A stretch of 59,527 nucleotides of DNA from Enterovibrio norvegicus DSM 15893 (GCF_900115495.1 NZ_FOWR01000033.1:1-59527); one strand, 5' to 3'. Shown: positions 26,244 to 34,890, counted from the stretch's first letter. Notes: a model not told the origin generated them from the sequence alone. Numbers and translations are program-made.

Positions 26244-27092
26244 TTATGACGGATTCTTCGCAGATCGGGAGAGCTTGGCATCCAAAACCCCAATCAAACA
26301 GCCAGAGAGCAATCCAAACAAATGCGCCATGTTCGCAATCGCCATGCCGAACGGTTCAAAGAAACCAACCACCAGCCACAGCAGCATAAAGCCGACATAG
26401 GCTGGCTCAATAGAGAGGCCACGTGAAGGCGCAAAATGCCCAACCATCCACACGTACCCAAGCATGGCATACACCACACCCGACATACCGCCAAAGTTCG
26501 GGCCATCAAAGGCGTACTGCCCGAGCCCAGAGAACAACGCGGTGAGTAAGAAAAGCTGCAACAGCTTGGCACTGCCACTGTGTTTTTCTATGCGACCGCC
26601 CAGTACCCACCACCAAAGCAGGTTAAAAACGATATGGGTCGCGGAGAAATGCAAAAACGCGTGGGTAAACAAACGCCAAAGTTGCCACTGCTCATCGCCC
26701 GATGCCGGAAAATGCATCACCGAGAAAACATCATCACCAAAGCCTAAAAATAGCGCAGCATAAGTGACGATGCATACAAGCATGACGGACATGGTGACCG
26801 GGCCTGAGCTGTCTTTAAGGGTTTTGATGAAGCCTTGTCGCGGATAATAAAAACGAGCGGTGCGGGTTTCCGCCATATCCCATGACGCAGATTGGTATTT
26901 TTGCGCGGTGGGGTGTTGAAGAAAAGCCTGTAGCTCTACTTCTACTTCAACTTGGTGCTCTGCTTCTTTGAGCCACAAGCCAAACGTCCCCTCACCTTCA
27001 GGCATCATTTGAACTTCAATGCCTCTTGAAGACATGTAATCGATAAACGCCTGCCCGGCTCGAGGGTTAGATATCGCAATCAGACGGATCAT
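26244..27092 (-). CDS. glpG: Rhomboid intramembrane serine protease GlpG
   Basis: Cuts membrane proteins within the bilayer using a Ser-His pair. The 282-residue protein has an N-terminal cytoplasmic domain of about 90 residues and six or more membrane helices. The family marks WWWVLGGRIEKHSGS, the serine motif GMSGVVYAMLGY, and a late His in MAHLFGLLSG are visible. It lies between glpE and glpR, as in E. coli. A direct link to glycerol metabolism is not established for the family. Confidence 0.96.
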   Translation of the reverse strand: MIRLIAISNPRAGQAFIDYMSSRGIEVQMMPEGEGTFGLWLKEAEHQVEVEVELQAFLQHPTAQKYQSASWDMAETRTARFYYPRQGFIKTLKDSSGPVTMSVMLVCIVTYAALFLGFGDDVFSVMHFPASGDEQWQLWRLFTHAFLHFSATHIVFNLLWWWVLGGRIEKHSGSAKLLQLFLLTALFSGLGQYAFDGPNFGGMSGVVYAMLGYVWMVGHFAPSRGLSIEPAYVGFMLLWLVVGFFEPFGMAIANMAHLFGLLSGCLIGVLDAKLSRSAKNPS

Positions 27093-27147
27093 AGCGCCTC
27101 TTTTTCTGTGTGATCACGGCTACGTGGCAATCCCGCCACACATGTCG

Positions 27148-27492
27148 CTATTGATTAAAGCTACTGACACCAGACTCCACGGGGAGATCTTGTCTATGCC
27201 ACGCTTCGAAGCCACCATCCACGCTGTAAACTTCTTCAAAGCCTTGATTGATCAAGTACTGGGCAGCGCCTTGGCTACTCACCCCGTGATAGCACATGAC
27301 CAGTACAGGTTGTTCATAATCGATCGCTTGTGTGAATTGCACAATAGAATCGTTAGTAAGGTGGAATGCGCCCTGTGGATGAGATAGCTGAAATGACTGA
27401 GGATCCCTGATATCAACAATCACCGCAGTTTGATCATCCTGCTGAATCTTCTCCCATGCGTCCGTAACAGAGATATGCGCAAATTGTTCCAT
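27148..27492 (-). CDS. glpE: Thiosulfate sulfurtransferase GlpE
   Basis: A single-domain rhodanese that transfers sulfane sulfur from thiosulfate to cyanide or thioredoxin. The 114-residue protein has the active-site loop [15 protein letters not shown], with the catalytic Cys near residue 66, and the N-terminal [19 protein letters not shown]. It is first in glpE-glpG-glpR. Confidence 0.95.
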   Translation of the reverse strand: MEQFAHISVTDAWEKIQQDDQTAVIVDIRDPQSFQLSHPQGAFHLTNDSIVQFTQAIDYEQPVLVMCYHGVSSQGAAQYLINQGFEEVYSVDGGFEAWHRQDLPVESGVSSFNQ

Positions 27493-27766
27493 GAGTTATT
27501 CCACTCCTTTCATCGTAATCACTCTTTGCAACAACGGAAACACATCCGAATATTGCAGGTATTCCAGTATTCTACCTGACTTTATATGAAATCATGCCAT
27601 AGAGAAGTCAGGGTCTTTGTACGCTTTTTAGCCACCTGTGGAAAAATCTGTGGATTGCGTTGATAAAGTAGGATCTCGCGTTTGGATCCACAAGATGTAG
27701 TGTTGATCGTAACAAAGCTGTGGACAACTTATCTCACGCCTGTGATACCAAGGGTTTATCAGGCAC
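27493..27766. promoter_or_regulatory. Intergenic region with DnaA-box-like sequences, glpE upstream region
   Basis: No gene is seen here. Four sequences related to the DnaA box TGTGGATAA occur in 91 bp: TGTGGAAAA (27637-27645), TGTGGATTG (27649-27657), GGATCCACA on the other strand (27684-27692) and TGTGGACAA (27719-27727). Two differ from the consensus by one base and two by two bases. The region also has to carry the glpE promoter. Confidence 0.35.
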
Positions 27767-27791
27767 AAAAAACCGGCATCAGCCGGTTTTT
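27767..27791 (-). terminator. Intrinsic terminator after rpoH
   Basis: ACCGGC/GCCGGT stem with an ATCA centre, flanked by A and T runs, about 62 bp after the rpoH stop on the minus strand. Confidence 0.85.
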
Positions 27792-27853
27792 AATGATCTT
27801 CACATTGCCCGAAAGCACTGCATGGTAACCTAACGCATTGAAGATAGGGACGA

Positions 27854-28711
27854 TCAGAAGACGTCGCCTACTGCTTCTTTCAATTTACGCATCGCATTCT
27901 TTTCTAATTGGCGAATGCGCTCGGCAGACACTTCATAGTGATCAGCCAATTCTTGTAAGGTCGTTTTATTGTCGTCCAACCAGCGAGAACGAATGATGTG
28001 CTGGCTTCGCTCGTCTAACCCTGACATCGCATTCGCGAGTCTGTGGTTAGCGTGGTTTTCCCAATTTTCTGATTCAAGATTGATGGCAACGTCTGAGCTT
28101 TTATCTTCCAAATAGAAAACAGGGGCTGATGGCCCTTCACGCTCGTCGTCGTCATTCCCTGCGTCAAAGCCTGGATCTTGCGCAGCAAGACGGGATTCCA
28201 TCTCGCGCACTTCCGCGGCATCAACACCGAGCTGCTCAGCAACCATGTTAACTTCATCTGCGTTAAACCAACCCAGGCGTTTTTTCGCCTTACGCAAGTT
28301 GAAGAACAGTTTACGCTGCGCTTTTGTGGTCGCGACTTTCACGATACGCCAGTTACGCAGAACGTATTCATGGATTTCAGCTTTGATCCAATGCACGGCG
28401 AACGACACCAGACGAACACCCACTTCTGGGTTGAAGCGTTTTACCGCCTTCATCAATCCGATGTTACCTTCTTGCACGAGATCAGACACAGGCAGTCCGT
28501 AACCGGAATAACCACGGGCGATATGAACAACAAATCGCAGGTGAGACAGGATCAGGCTTTTCGCCGCGTCCAGATCTTCCTCGTAGTGAAGACGTTCTGC
28601 AAGCGCGCGTTCTTGATCAGCAGACAGCATTGGATGGCTGTTTACCTGCTGCAGATAGCTGTCTAGGCTATCCCTTGAGATCGGGGCTATTGCATACGAC
28701 TCTGTTGTCAT
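27854..28711 (-). CDS. rpoH: RNA polymerase heat-shock sigma factor RpoH (sigma-32)
   Basis: Directs RNA polymerase to heat-shock promoters. The ATG at 28711 follows GAGGTGAAA and gives 285 residues; a GTG at 28717 is part of that ribosome site. Region 2 ([31 protein letters not shown] within residues 54-85) and region 4 ([21 protein letters not shown]) are clear. The RpoH box [10 protein letters not shown], characteristic of sigma-32, separates it from other group 3 sigmas. It follows ftsX, as is usual. Confidence 0.97.
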   Translation of the reverse strand: MTTESYAIAPISRDSLDSYLQQVNSHPMLSADQERALAERLHYEEDLDAAKSLILSHLRFVVHIARGYSGYGLPVSDLVQEGNIGLMKAVKRFNPEVGVRLVSFAVHWIKAEIHEYVLRNWRIVKVATTKAQRKLFFNLRKAKKRLGWFNADEVNMVAEQLGVDAAEVREMESRLAAQDPGFDAGNDDDEREGPSAPVFYLEDKSSDVAINLESENWENHANHRLANAMSGLDERSQHIIRSRWLDDNKTTLQELADHYEVSAERIRQLEKNAMRKLKEAVGDVF

Positions 28712-28852
28712 TTTCACCTCTTTTCGAATCTATCGAACATATGTGAACCAATTTAGGCTCCAGCCATACTCTACTTAAGATCAAAAAAACTGCAACCCCA
28801 AGCATGGTTACCTAGATAATGTGACCATGATTGTTTACGGGGGTTCAGTTAA

Positions 28853-29761
28853 TTATACAGGTTCGATCTCGCGTAAATGTTTACCTGCTGCAAGACGTGC
28901 AGCAAGCAGTCCTATTAAGCCCGTTATCATCAGTAGTATCAGACCTTCGTCAATCCGAAGCCCGGAAAGACGGAAACCGCTACTGTATAACGTCGCCAAT
29001 TTCGCCACTGCCGTGTCTAAAAGTAGACCATTAATTAAGGTCACGATCCACGCCACGATAGCGCCTGCTAAACCCAGCCATACGCCTGTATAAAGGTACG
29101 GTCTTTGGATATAGCTGTCGGTGGCACCCACCAACTTCAATACTTGTATTTCTGCCTTTTGGTTTAAGACCTGCAAACGCAGGGTATTACCAATGATCAA
29201 AAACACGGCCATCAACATCAAGCCAGAAAACACCACTGTCAGCGTCAACACCAGAGATTCAATGGCAGACAAACGTTGCAGCCAATCACTGTCTAAGCGC
29301 ACTTCTTCAACCGCAGATTCAGCACGCAGTTTTGCGGCCAATGCAGTCGCAGAAGCGGCGTCATCGTTTGCAGGTGTAACAACAATCACCGCAGGAAGTG
29401 GATTGTCATCCAGCAAGCTGATCGCTTCATCAAACCCTTGAATTTGTCTCAGTTGAGTAAGACCTTGCTCGGGAGAAATAAATTCCGTGTTCCCGATATC
29501 TTGCCACTGCGACAATTCATCAAAGAGTGTTTCAGCCACGGCGTCCGAAGCGCCTTGGTTAACGTAAACCGTCAACTGATTGGGCACTTGCCACTCTTCT
29601 GTCACAGCAACCACGTTCTTTGCCAGCACAAACAAGGTTGCAGGCAACGCTAACGAGAAGGCTAACGCCAGTACGGTTAATGCATTACCTAAAGGCTTTG
29701 CTAATAAGTCACGTAACGCCTGACCACCTTGTTGTTTGTGCAAGGTAATGAAATTAGCCAT
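28853..29761 (-). CDS. ftsX: Cell division ABC transporter subunit FtsX
   Basis: Integral membrane partner of FtsE, which links the divisome to peptidoglycan hydrolase activation. From the ATG at 29761, overlapping the end of ftsE in ATGGCTAA, the product is 302 residues with four membrane segments, one near the N-terminus and three in the last 130 residues. The large loop between segments 1 and 2 is the periplasmic domain. A longer frame to 29788 lies inside ftsE. Confidence 0.95.
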   Translation of the reverse strand: MANFITLHKQQGGQALRDLLAKPLGNALTVLALAFSLALPATLFVLAKNVVAVTEEWQVPNQLTVYVNQGASDAVAETLFDELSQWQDIGNTEFISPEQGLTQLRQIQGFDEAISLLDDNPLPAVIVVTPANDDAASATALAAKLRAESAVEEVRLDSDWLQRLSAIESLVLTLTVVFSGLMLMAVFLIIGNTLRLQVLNQKAEIQVLKLVGATDSYIQRPYLYTGVWLGLAGAIVAWIVTLINGLLLDTAVAKLATLYSSGFRLSGLRIDEGLILLMITGLIGLLAARLAAGKHLREIEPV

Positions 29762-30422
29762 GGCGCGGCACCTCCGACAGGTGACCACGATTCAGATCAA
29801 AACGGCGCATGTCATAACTGTTCAATAGCGACGTGTCATGCGTTGCCATCAACACAGTGACACCCACCTGATTAAATTGACGGAATAAATCCATGATCTG
29901 CGCAGAGAGCGCAGCATCAAGGTTACCAGTAGGTTCATCTGCAATCAGCACTTGCGGACGATTAACCACTGCACGCGCAATCCCGACACGTTGTTGCTCA
30001 CCACCCGAAAGTTGAATGGGCAAACACGCGGATTTATCGAGAAGACCGACTTTGTCCAATGCCGCGGACACCCGTTTCTTGATGTCCGATTCATTGGCTT
30101 GTTCAATGCGCAGCGGCAATGCCACGTTGTCGAACACACTGCGGTCCATCAAGAGTTTATGGTCTTGAAAAATCACCCCAATGTGACGACGCAAAAAAGG
30201 AATCTCTTTGCGATCAATTCTGGAGATATCGTGACCATTGAACAGGACTTGCCCGTCACTTGGTCGCTCAATCGCACAGAGCAACTTCAGCAAGGTGCTT
30301 TTACCGGCACCAGAGTGACCAGTCAAAAACGCCATGTCGCCTTTCGGCAAGTGAAAGCTCACTTTCTGTAACGCTTGCTGCCCACCACGGTAGGCCTTGC
30401 TTACCTGCTGAAACCGGATCAC
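29754..30422 (-). CDS. ftsE: Cell division ATP-binding protein FtsE
   Basis: ABC ATPase of the FtsEX divisome complex. The GTG at 30422, ten bases after GGAGG, gives 222 residues, the same length as E. coli FtsE. A TTG at 30431 sits too close to that ribosome site. Motifs: Walker A GHSGAGKST, Q-loop VIFQDHKLL, signature LSGGEQQRVGIARA and Walker B VLIADEPTGNLD. It begins 5 bp after ftsY and overlaps ftsX. Confidence 0.96.
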   Translation of the reverse strand: MIRFQQVSKAYRGGQQALQKVSFHLPKGDMAFLTGHSGAGKSTLLKLLCAIERPSDGQVLFNGHDISRIDRKEIPFLRRHIGVIFQDHKLLMDRSVFDNVALPLRIEQANESDIKKRVSAALDKVGLLDKSACLPIQLSGGEQQRVGIARAVVNRPQVLIADEPTGNLDAALSAQIMDLFRQFNQVGVTVLMATHDTSLLNSYDMRRFDLNRGHLSEVPRHG

Positions 30423-30427
30423 GCGTA

Positions 30428-32176
30428 TCAATCCTCCTGACTGAATAGAGCTTCGATAAAGTCTTCTGCAACAAACGGTCGTAAATCATCAATCCCTTCA
30501 CCCACACCGATATATCGAAGTGGAATGTTGAACTGATCGGCAACCGCGAAGATCACACCACCTTTTGCCGTGCCATCAAGCTTGGTCAAAGTTATGCCAG
30601 AAAGCGGCGCGATGTCGTTGAACAAACGCGCTTGGCTGATGGCGTTCTGCCCAGTACCCGCATCAATGGTCAGCATGATTTCATGCGGCGCATTCGGGTC
30701 GAGCTTTTTCATCACGCGAACAATCTTGCGCAGTTCTTCCATCAAGTGCGACTTGTTCTGCAAACGGCCTGCGGTATCTGCGATCACCACATCCACGTTA
30801 CGCGCTTTTGCCGCCTCAATAGCATCATAGATAACAGATGCACTGTCTGCGCCAGTATGTTGAGCAATAACAGGAACTTTGTTGCGTTCGCCCCACACTT
30901 GAAGCTGTTCAACCGCCGCGGCACGGAATGTGTCACCCGCAGCCAACATCACGGATTTACCCTGCTGCTGGAATTGCTTGGCAAGTTTACCAATGGTGGT
31001 GGTTTTACCCACGCCATTCACGCCAACCATCAGAATAACGAACGGGCCATTCTCGCACTTGGCTTCAAGTGGCTTTTCAACTTTGCTTAAAATCTCGGCC
31101 ATTTCCTGTTTGAGCAGGCCATAGAGCGCTTCGCCGTCTTTCAATTCACGGCGGCTTGCTTTATCCGTCAGGCTATCGATGATTTTGGTGGTGGTATCCA
31201 TGCCAACGTCTGCGATCAGAAGTTGTTCTTCTAATTCTTCAAACAGTTCATCATCAATTTTCTTGCCGCTAAATAAACCAAAGAACCCAGCACCGATATT
31301 CAGTTTGGTCTTCTGAAGACCACGCTTCAAACGTGCAAAAAAGCCTTCTTTCTTTGGCTTTTCTTGTTCTGCGTTCGCTTTCGCGTCTTCTTCAGCCAGA
31401 GCTTGCGCGTCAGCTTCTGCTTGCAGACGGGCTTCTTCGGCTTCTTCGGCTGCTTGCGCTTCAGCCTCTGCTTCCGCTTTCAGGCGTGCTTCTTCCGCCG
31501 CTTGGGCTTGCGCCTCTGCTTCCGCTTTCAAGCGTGCTTCTTCCGCCGCTTGCGCTTGCGCCTCTGCTTCCGCTTTCAGGCGGGCTTCTTCTGCCGCTTG
31601 AGCCTGAGCATCAGCGTCCGCTTTCAGACGCGCTTCTTCTTCCGCTTGCGCTTGAGCATCAGCTTCCGCTTTCAAGCGCGCTTCTTCCGCTGCTTGCGCT
31701 TGAACCTCTGCTTCCACTTTCAGGCGGGCTTCTTCCGCCGCTTGCGCTTGTGCCTCTGCTTCCGCTTTCAGGCGGGCTTCTTCCGCCGCTTGCGCTTGGG
31801 CATCTGCTTCCGCTTTCAGGCGCGCTTCTTCGGCGGCTTGGGCTTGCACCTCTGCTTCCGCTTTCAGGCGGGCTTCTTCCGCCGCTTGTGCTTGGGCATC
31901 TGCTTCCGCTTTCAGGCGAGTTGCTTCGGCGGCTTGCGCTTGGGCATCTGCTTCCGCTTTCAGGCGGGCTTCTTCGGCCGCTTGTGCTTGCACCTCTGCT
32001 TCCGCTTTCAGGCGGGCTTCTTCGTCGGCTTGGGCTTTTGCTTCTGCCTCCGCGTGAAGACGTGCTTCTTCTTCAGCACGTGCTTGGGCTTCTACCTGTT
32101 GCTGCTCTTCTTGGTCATCTTTCTTACGGCCGAAACCCAGCCAGGACATAAATCCGCGTTTCTTTTTTTCTGCCAT
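30428..32176 (-). CDS. ftsY: Signal recognition particle receptor FtsY with a long repeat region
   Basis: FtsY is the GTPase receptor that docks SRP-ribosome complexes at the inner membrane. The ATG at 32176, seven bases after AGGA, gives 582 residues, longer than E. coli FtsY (497). After a short start with a membrane-binding sequence (RGFMSWLGFGRK), residues of about 37-263 are an Ala/Glu-rich array of some fourteen 16-residue units. The NG domain follows, beginning near GFFARLKRGLQKTK, with GVNGVGKTTTIGKLA, DTFRAAAVEQL, DTAGRLQ and TKLDGTAKGG. The array enlarges the acidic A domain and is probably one long helix. ftsY, ftsE, ftsX and rpoH run in series, with rsmD divergent. Confidence 0.96.
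   Translation of the reverse strand: MAEKKKRGFMSWLGFGRKKDDQEEQQQVEAQARAEEEARLHAEAEAKAQADEEARLKAEAEVQAQAAEEARLKAEADAQAQAAEATRLKAEADAQAQAAEEARLKAEAEVQAQAAEEARLKAEADAQAQAAEEARLKAEAEAQAQAAEEARLKVEAEVQAQAAEEARLKAEADAQAQAEEEARLKADADAQAQAAEEARLKAEAEAQAQAAEEARLKAEAEAQAQAAEEARLKAEAEAEAQAAEEAEEARLQAEADAQALAEEDAKANAEQEKPKKEGFFARLKRGLQKTKLNIGAGFFGLFSGKKIDDELFEELEEQLLIADVGMDTTTKIIDSLTDKASRRELKDGEALYGLLKQEMAEILSKVEKPLEAKCENGPFVILMVGVNGVGKTTTIGKLAKQFQQQGKSVMLAAGDTFRAAAVEQLQVWGERNKVPVIAQHTGADSASVIYDAIEAAKARNVDVVIADTAGRLQNKSHLMEELRKIVRVMKKLDPNAPHEIMLTIDAGTGQNAISQARLFNDIAPLSGITLTKLDGTAKGGVIFAVADQFNIPLRYIGVGEGIDDLRPFVAEDFIEALFSQED
31388..32068. repeat. 48-bp tandem repeat array within ftsY
   Basis: About fourteen copies of a 48-bp unit encode the 16-residue pattern EARLKAEAxxQAQAAE. 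Most inner copies differ at a few positions only, mainly D/E, A/V and A/Q exchanges; the end copies are more divergent, and one unit near the NG-domain side has a 3-residue (9-bp) insertion. The high similarity at the DNA level makes copy-number change by slippage or recombination likely. Confidence 0.92.
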
Positions 32177-32415
32177 TGGCAAATCCTAAAGCATGATTGG
32201 TACAATCGGCGCAATACACAGCGAACTGATCAAAAACTGTAAACACTGCGCCTATGAATGCAGTGTGGTAACGAAACACAAACACATTCCTTGCAGCGTA
32301 ACAAACTCGGCGAAAGTGACCGAAGTCCTTTCGTCGTTGACTCGTTAAATAAGGGGAATGCAGAATCGTTACCGAACCGACATATACTAACACCTTCTTG
32401 GCGGTCAAAAAATCT

Positions 32416-33051
32416 ATGGTAAGACGTAACCCCAAAAACCCTGCGACGCGCAACACGAGCAGGGGCAGCAATCCATCTGCATCCACAGGTGGCGGATCCG
32501 GTTTTGTCCGTATCATCAGTGGCAAATGGCGAGGCCGTAAGCTTCCCGTGAAAAACGTAGAAGGCCTGCGCCCAACCACTGACCGCGTTAAAGAAACCGT
32601 CTTTAACTGGTTGGCAGCCGATCTCTATCAAGCAAAGTGCTTGGATGTGTTCGCAGGCAGCGGCGGCCTTGGCCTTGAAGCCTTGTCTCGCCAAGCAGAG
32701 CATGTCACCCTGCTGGAACTAGATAAAGGCGCTGCAGACCAAATCAAACTGAATATCAATACGTTGAATGCCGACAATGCCACGGTAGTAAATACTGACG
32801 CCCTGAGTTATTTGTCACAGGCAGGGCAGGCTTTTGACGTGGTGTTCATCGATCCGCCGTTTCGCAAAGATTTACTGTCAGACGTCATTACACGTTTGGA
32901 GAAAAATGGCTGGCTAAGTCCTAACGCCATGATTTATATCGAGGCAGAAAAAGAACTGGGCGCTATCGACGTACCAGTACATTGGGACATGGTTAAGGAA
33001 AAACATGCCGGACAAGTCAGCTTCCGGTTGTATCAGAGAGAGGAAGAATGA
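32416..33051 (+). CDS. rsmD: 16S rRNA (guanine966-N2)-methyltransferase RsmD
   Basis: Methylates G966 of 16S rRNA using S-adenosylmethionine. From the ATG at 32416 the product is 211 residues; an upstream TTG at 32398 is possible. Family features are RIISGKWRGRKLPV, LRPTTDRVKETVFNWL, the SAM site LDVFAGSGGLGLEALSR, and the catalytic DPPF in VVFIDPPFRKDLL. The first 30 residues are basic and low in complexity. It is divergent from ftsY and overlaps the next gene by ATGA. Confidence 0.96.
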   Translation: MVRRNPKNPATRNTSRGSNPSASTGGGSGFVRIISGKWRGRKLPVKNVEGLRPTTDRVKETVFNWLAADLYQAKCLDVFAGSGGLGLEALSRQAEHVTLLELDKGAADQIKLNINTLNADNATVVNTDALSYLSQAGQAFDVVFIDPPFRKDLLSDVITRLEKNGWLSPNAMIYIEAEKELGAIDVPVHWDMVKEKHAGQVSFRLYQREEE

Positions 33052-33323
33052 ACGCACTCATCTTATTAGCAAAAGCCGCCATCGGTTTTGTTTGGCTTAT
33101 ATTGTTCACCAATATTGCCTATCCATTCCCCGGCGTTGCCGCGATAGCGCTCTATATCATGACCGCATTCTTATTTTGTATGCACGGTCTTCAAATGCTG
33201 ATTTTCATCGGTGCGTTTGGCGATAAAGTGAACATGACACGTTGGGAAAAGTGGTCGATTCTCTTTTTCGGGATTTTCGCACTGCTCGGTATTCGCCAAA
33301 AATACATGATTGGTAAGTACTAA
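33048..33323 (+). CDS. DUF1145 family membrane protein (YhhL-like)
   Basis: A 91-residue membrane protein with three hydrophobic segments, matching DUF1145, the family of E. coli YhhL. No function is known. Its ATG overlaps the rsmD stop by 4 bp, so it is co-translated. The rsmD-yhhL pairing is conserved. Confidence 0.88.
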   Translation: MNALILLAKAAIGFVWLILFTNIAYPFPGVAAIALYIMTAFLFCMHGLQMLIFIGAFGDKVNMTRWEKWSILFFGIFALLGIRQKYMIGKY

Positions 33324-33355
33324 CATTCATTTATCATCAGTGTTTCCCTGATGTT

Positions 33356-33380
33356 AAAAAGGCCTCTATTGAGGCCTTTT
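33356..33380 (+). terminator. Intrinsic terminator after the DUF1145 gene
   Basis: AAAGGCCTC/GAGGCCTTTT stem with a TATT loop, 32 bp after the stop codon. Confidence 0.85.
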
Positions 33381-33409
33381 CCATTTCATAAGTGTATTAA
33401 CACACTCAC

Positions 33410-33646
33410 TCAGTGCTGACAGACTCGCGCTGCGTTCACCAACAAGGTACCAGACTGCTCGATGATTTTCTTGCGTCGACGAAGAAACACTAAGACTTCG
33501 CTGAACAACAGATCTTGTTGGCTACACGTATGAAATCTTGCTGTCGCACCCCATTGCTCTGTCACTCATTGGGTAAGGTCAAGCTCTGACATTGGTGCAG
33601 TACTGAGGTGGTTTAGGATTTGGTGAACATGAACAGAAGAAGACAT
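33410..33646 (-). pseudogene. yecH-like gene (DUF2492) interrupted by an in-frame TGA
   Basis: A 79-codon frame opens at the ATG at 33646, with a GGAG ribosome site, and ends at the TGA at 33410-33412. It resembles the YecH family of small proposed metal-binding proteins: an N-terminal SSSVHVHQILNHL like the family HGHEVL start, then GATARFHTCSQQDLLFSEVLVFL with the conserved FHTCS, and a final RVCQH. One TGA at 33566-33568 breaks it after codon 26. No frameshift is needed; reading resumes in the same frame, where a GTG follows at once. A nonsense mutation or sequencing error is the simplest view; reinitiation at the GTG is possible. Confidence 0.75.
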
Positions 33647-33730
33647 TTGCGCTCCACACGTTATCTGACGGTCTCTACGCGCATGGAATCACATTTATAG
33701 AATCAATGAGTTGATGTGGCACAAGCTCAA

Positions 33731-34042
33731 TCAGGTTTCATCATGTGGCGTATTACACTGCCAACACACCTCAAAGTTCCCACCGTTCTCTTCTTGGCAA
33801 TGTGAACAATACCAAACCGTTTCACTCTGCACCTCATAGGCTTCAAGCGCTTGGCGTGCTTTGCTTTCTTGCAAGGCATCCACCCACAGTGTCACCGCCA
33901 CAATGTCCGGTGGTAGTTCGCCCGCAGCGCTGGATAGCGATTCACCTTTTAGCATCACTTCAATGCCTTGAGATCCCAGCATGCCTTTTAAACTATGTGC
34001 TTCCAATGCGTTAGCGGCGCTATAAACCTGAACCCATGGCAT
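33731..34042 (-). CDS. DUF2007-type protein with a C-terminal zinc ribbon
   Basis: A 103-residue cytoplasmic protein. Residues 1-70 resemble the DUF2007 fold, with the start WVQVYSAANALEAHSLKGMLGSQGIEVML, a PII-like small domain of unknown role. Residues 77-98 hold two Cys pairs, CSHC and CWQC, forming a zinc ribbon. The ATG at 34042 has a GGAAG ribosome site. The gene starts 12 bp after the YhhN-family gene and is probably in its operon. Confidence 0.82.
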   Translation of the reverse strand: MPWVQVYSAANALEAHSLKGMLGSQGIEVMLKGESLSSAAGELPPDIVAVTLWVDALQESKARQALEAYEVQSETVWYCSHCQEENGGNFEVCWQCNTPHDET

Positions 34043-34054
34043 AAGCAATCTTCC

Positions 34055-34681
34055 TTACAGCGAAAGTACGGAGGCGGTGATAAGCCCTTGCGCACAAAAA
34101 TAGGTGGTCATAACGAGAAGAACAGACGCTTTAAATGGCCCTTTAAATCGCTCAAATGCCAAGACGGTATCGGACACCATAAACAACAGCGCACCACCGA
34201 AGGCATAGGCCGCAGGCTGGGTGCCCGCACTCATCCAAAACTCTCCTGCCCCCCATGCCATTTGGGCGATCACGGTAATATAAATACCGACAGGAATGAG
34301 CAAAGCACCCAGGTTTGGCAGTAACAGTAAGAAAACAATGACACTGGCAGCCCCAATCAAAGAAGGTAGCCACCACACCATCGATCCTTCAAAGCTTTGC
34401 CAGAACGCAACGCTGTAGATGATATGCGCCACGAGAAAGCTCAACAAACCGGGAATGAAGCGGTCTTTTGGCAGCATTAAAAACACATCGCCAAACAGTG
34501 AAAACAGCAAGCCTGCCAAGATCAGATAGGTATACCCGTTTGGCTCTCCGCCAAAAACGGCAATAAGCATCATCAACGCGATCGTTAATGGCTTAAAAAG
34601 ATAAAATTGCCAGCGCGGTCCTTTATAGGCGGCATTGATATGCAGCACCCCTGAACAACAAACGGCCAACCAACTCAGCAT
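34055..34681 (-). CDS. YhhN family membrane protein (lysoplasmalogenase-like)
   Basis: A 208-residue protein with about eight membrane segments, from the YhhN/TMEM86 family. Characterised animal members hydrolyse the vinyl-ether bond of lysoplasmalogen; the substrate in this bacterium is not known. Family features include a conserved glycine- and aspartate-containing segment (LLFSLFGDVFLMLP near residues 58-71) and a late MVSDTVLAFERF. It is followed by the DUF2007-type gene. Confidence 0.85.
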   Translation of the reverse strand: MLSWLAVCCSGVLHINAAYKGPRWQFYLFKPLTIALMMLIAVFGGEPNGYTYLILAGLLFSLFGDVFLMLPKDRFIPGLLSFLVAHIIYSVAFWQSFEGSMVWWLPSLIGAASVIVFLLLLPNLGALLIPVGIYITVIAQMAWGAGEFWMSAGTQPAAYAFGGALLFMVSDTVLAFERFKGPFKASVLLVMTTYFCAQGLITASVLSL

Positions 34682-34750
34682 GTTTTCATTCCCTTAAAAT
34701 CAAGCCAACCAAGTCTAGAGATGACATAAAGAAAGTCCACCGTACACCTC

Positions 34751-34882
34751 TCAGAAAGCGAACAACACATCAAAAGCCAACATCAGCACCACATTGAGGG
34801 ACAGCTCATACCCTTTAGGATCCGCGCCTTTCTCTACCCAAGTCCCCCACGGGAAACACGAGAATTCAACGCTGTTAGGCAT
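34751..34882 (-). CDS. Possible 43-residue protein
   Basis: A short frame from an ATG at 34882 to a TGA at 34751. It has an N-terminal Cys-Pro-Trp segment (SCFPWGTWVEKGADPKGYE) and a hydrophobic C-terminal 20 residues. It starts directly after the terminator at 34891-34921 on the same strand, and no ribosome site is clear, so expression is doubtful. The composition looks protein-like, not random. It could also be the end of a degraded gene. I cannot assign a function. Confidence 0.25.
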   Translation of the reverse strand: MPNSVEFSCFPWGTWVEKGADPKGYELSLNVVLMLAFDVLFAF

Positions 34883-34890
34883 CAGACAAT

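Noticed and set aside
30260-30448. Possible start of ftsE at TTG 30431
   Set aside because: The TTG is one base from the GGAGGA ribosome site. GTG at 30422 has correct spacing and the E. coli length.
31388-32068. Regular repeat array that might be taken for a CRISPR
   Set aside because: The units are contiguous 48-bp coding repeats without unique spacers, and they stay in frame with FtsY.
31333-32242. Two long plus-strand frames (272 and 292 codons) across the ftsY repeat, rich in Leu/Pro or Phe/Arg
   Set aside because: They exist only because a 48-bp repeat without stops is open in several frames. They have no ribosome sites or family similarity and are antisense to a certain gene.
33566-33568. 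TGA in the yecH-like gene as a selenocysteine codon
   Set aside because: The position does not align with a conserved Cys in the family as I recall it, and I saw no clear stem-loop directly after it. A nonsense mutation or sequence error is simpler.
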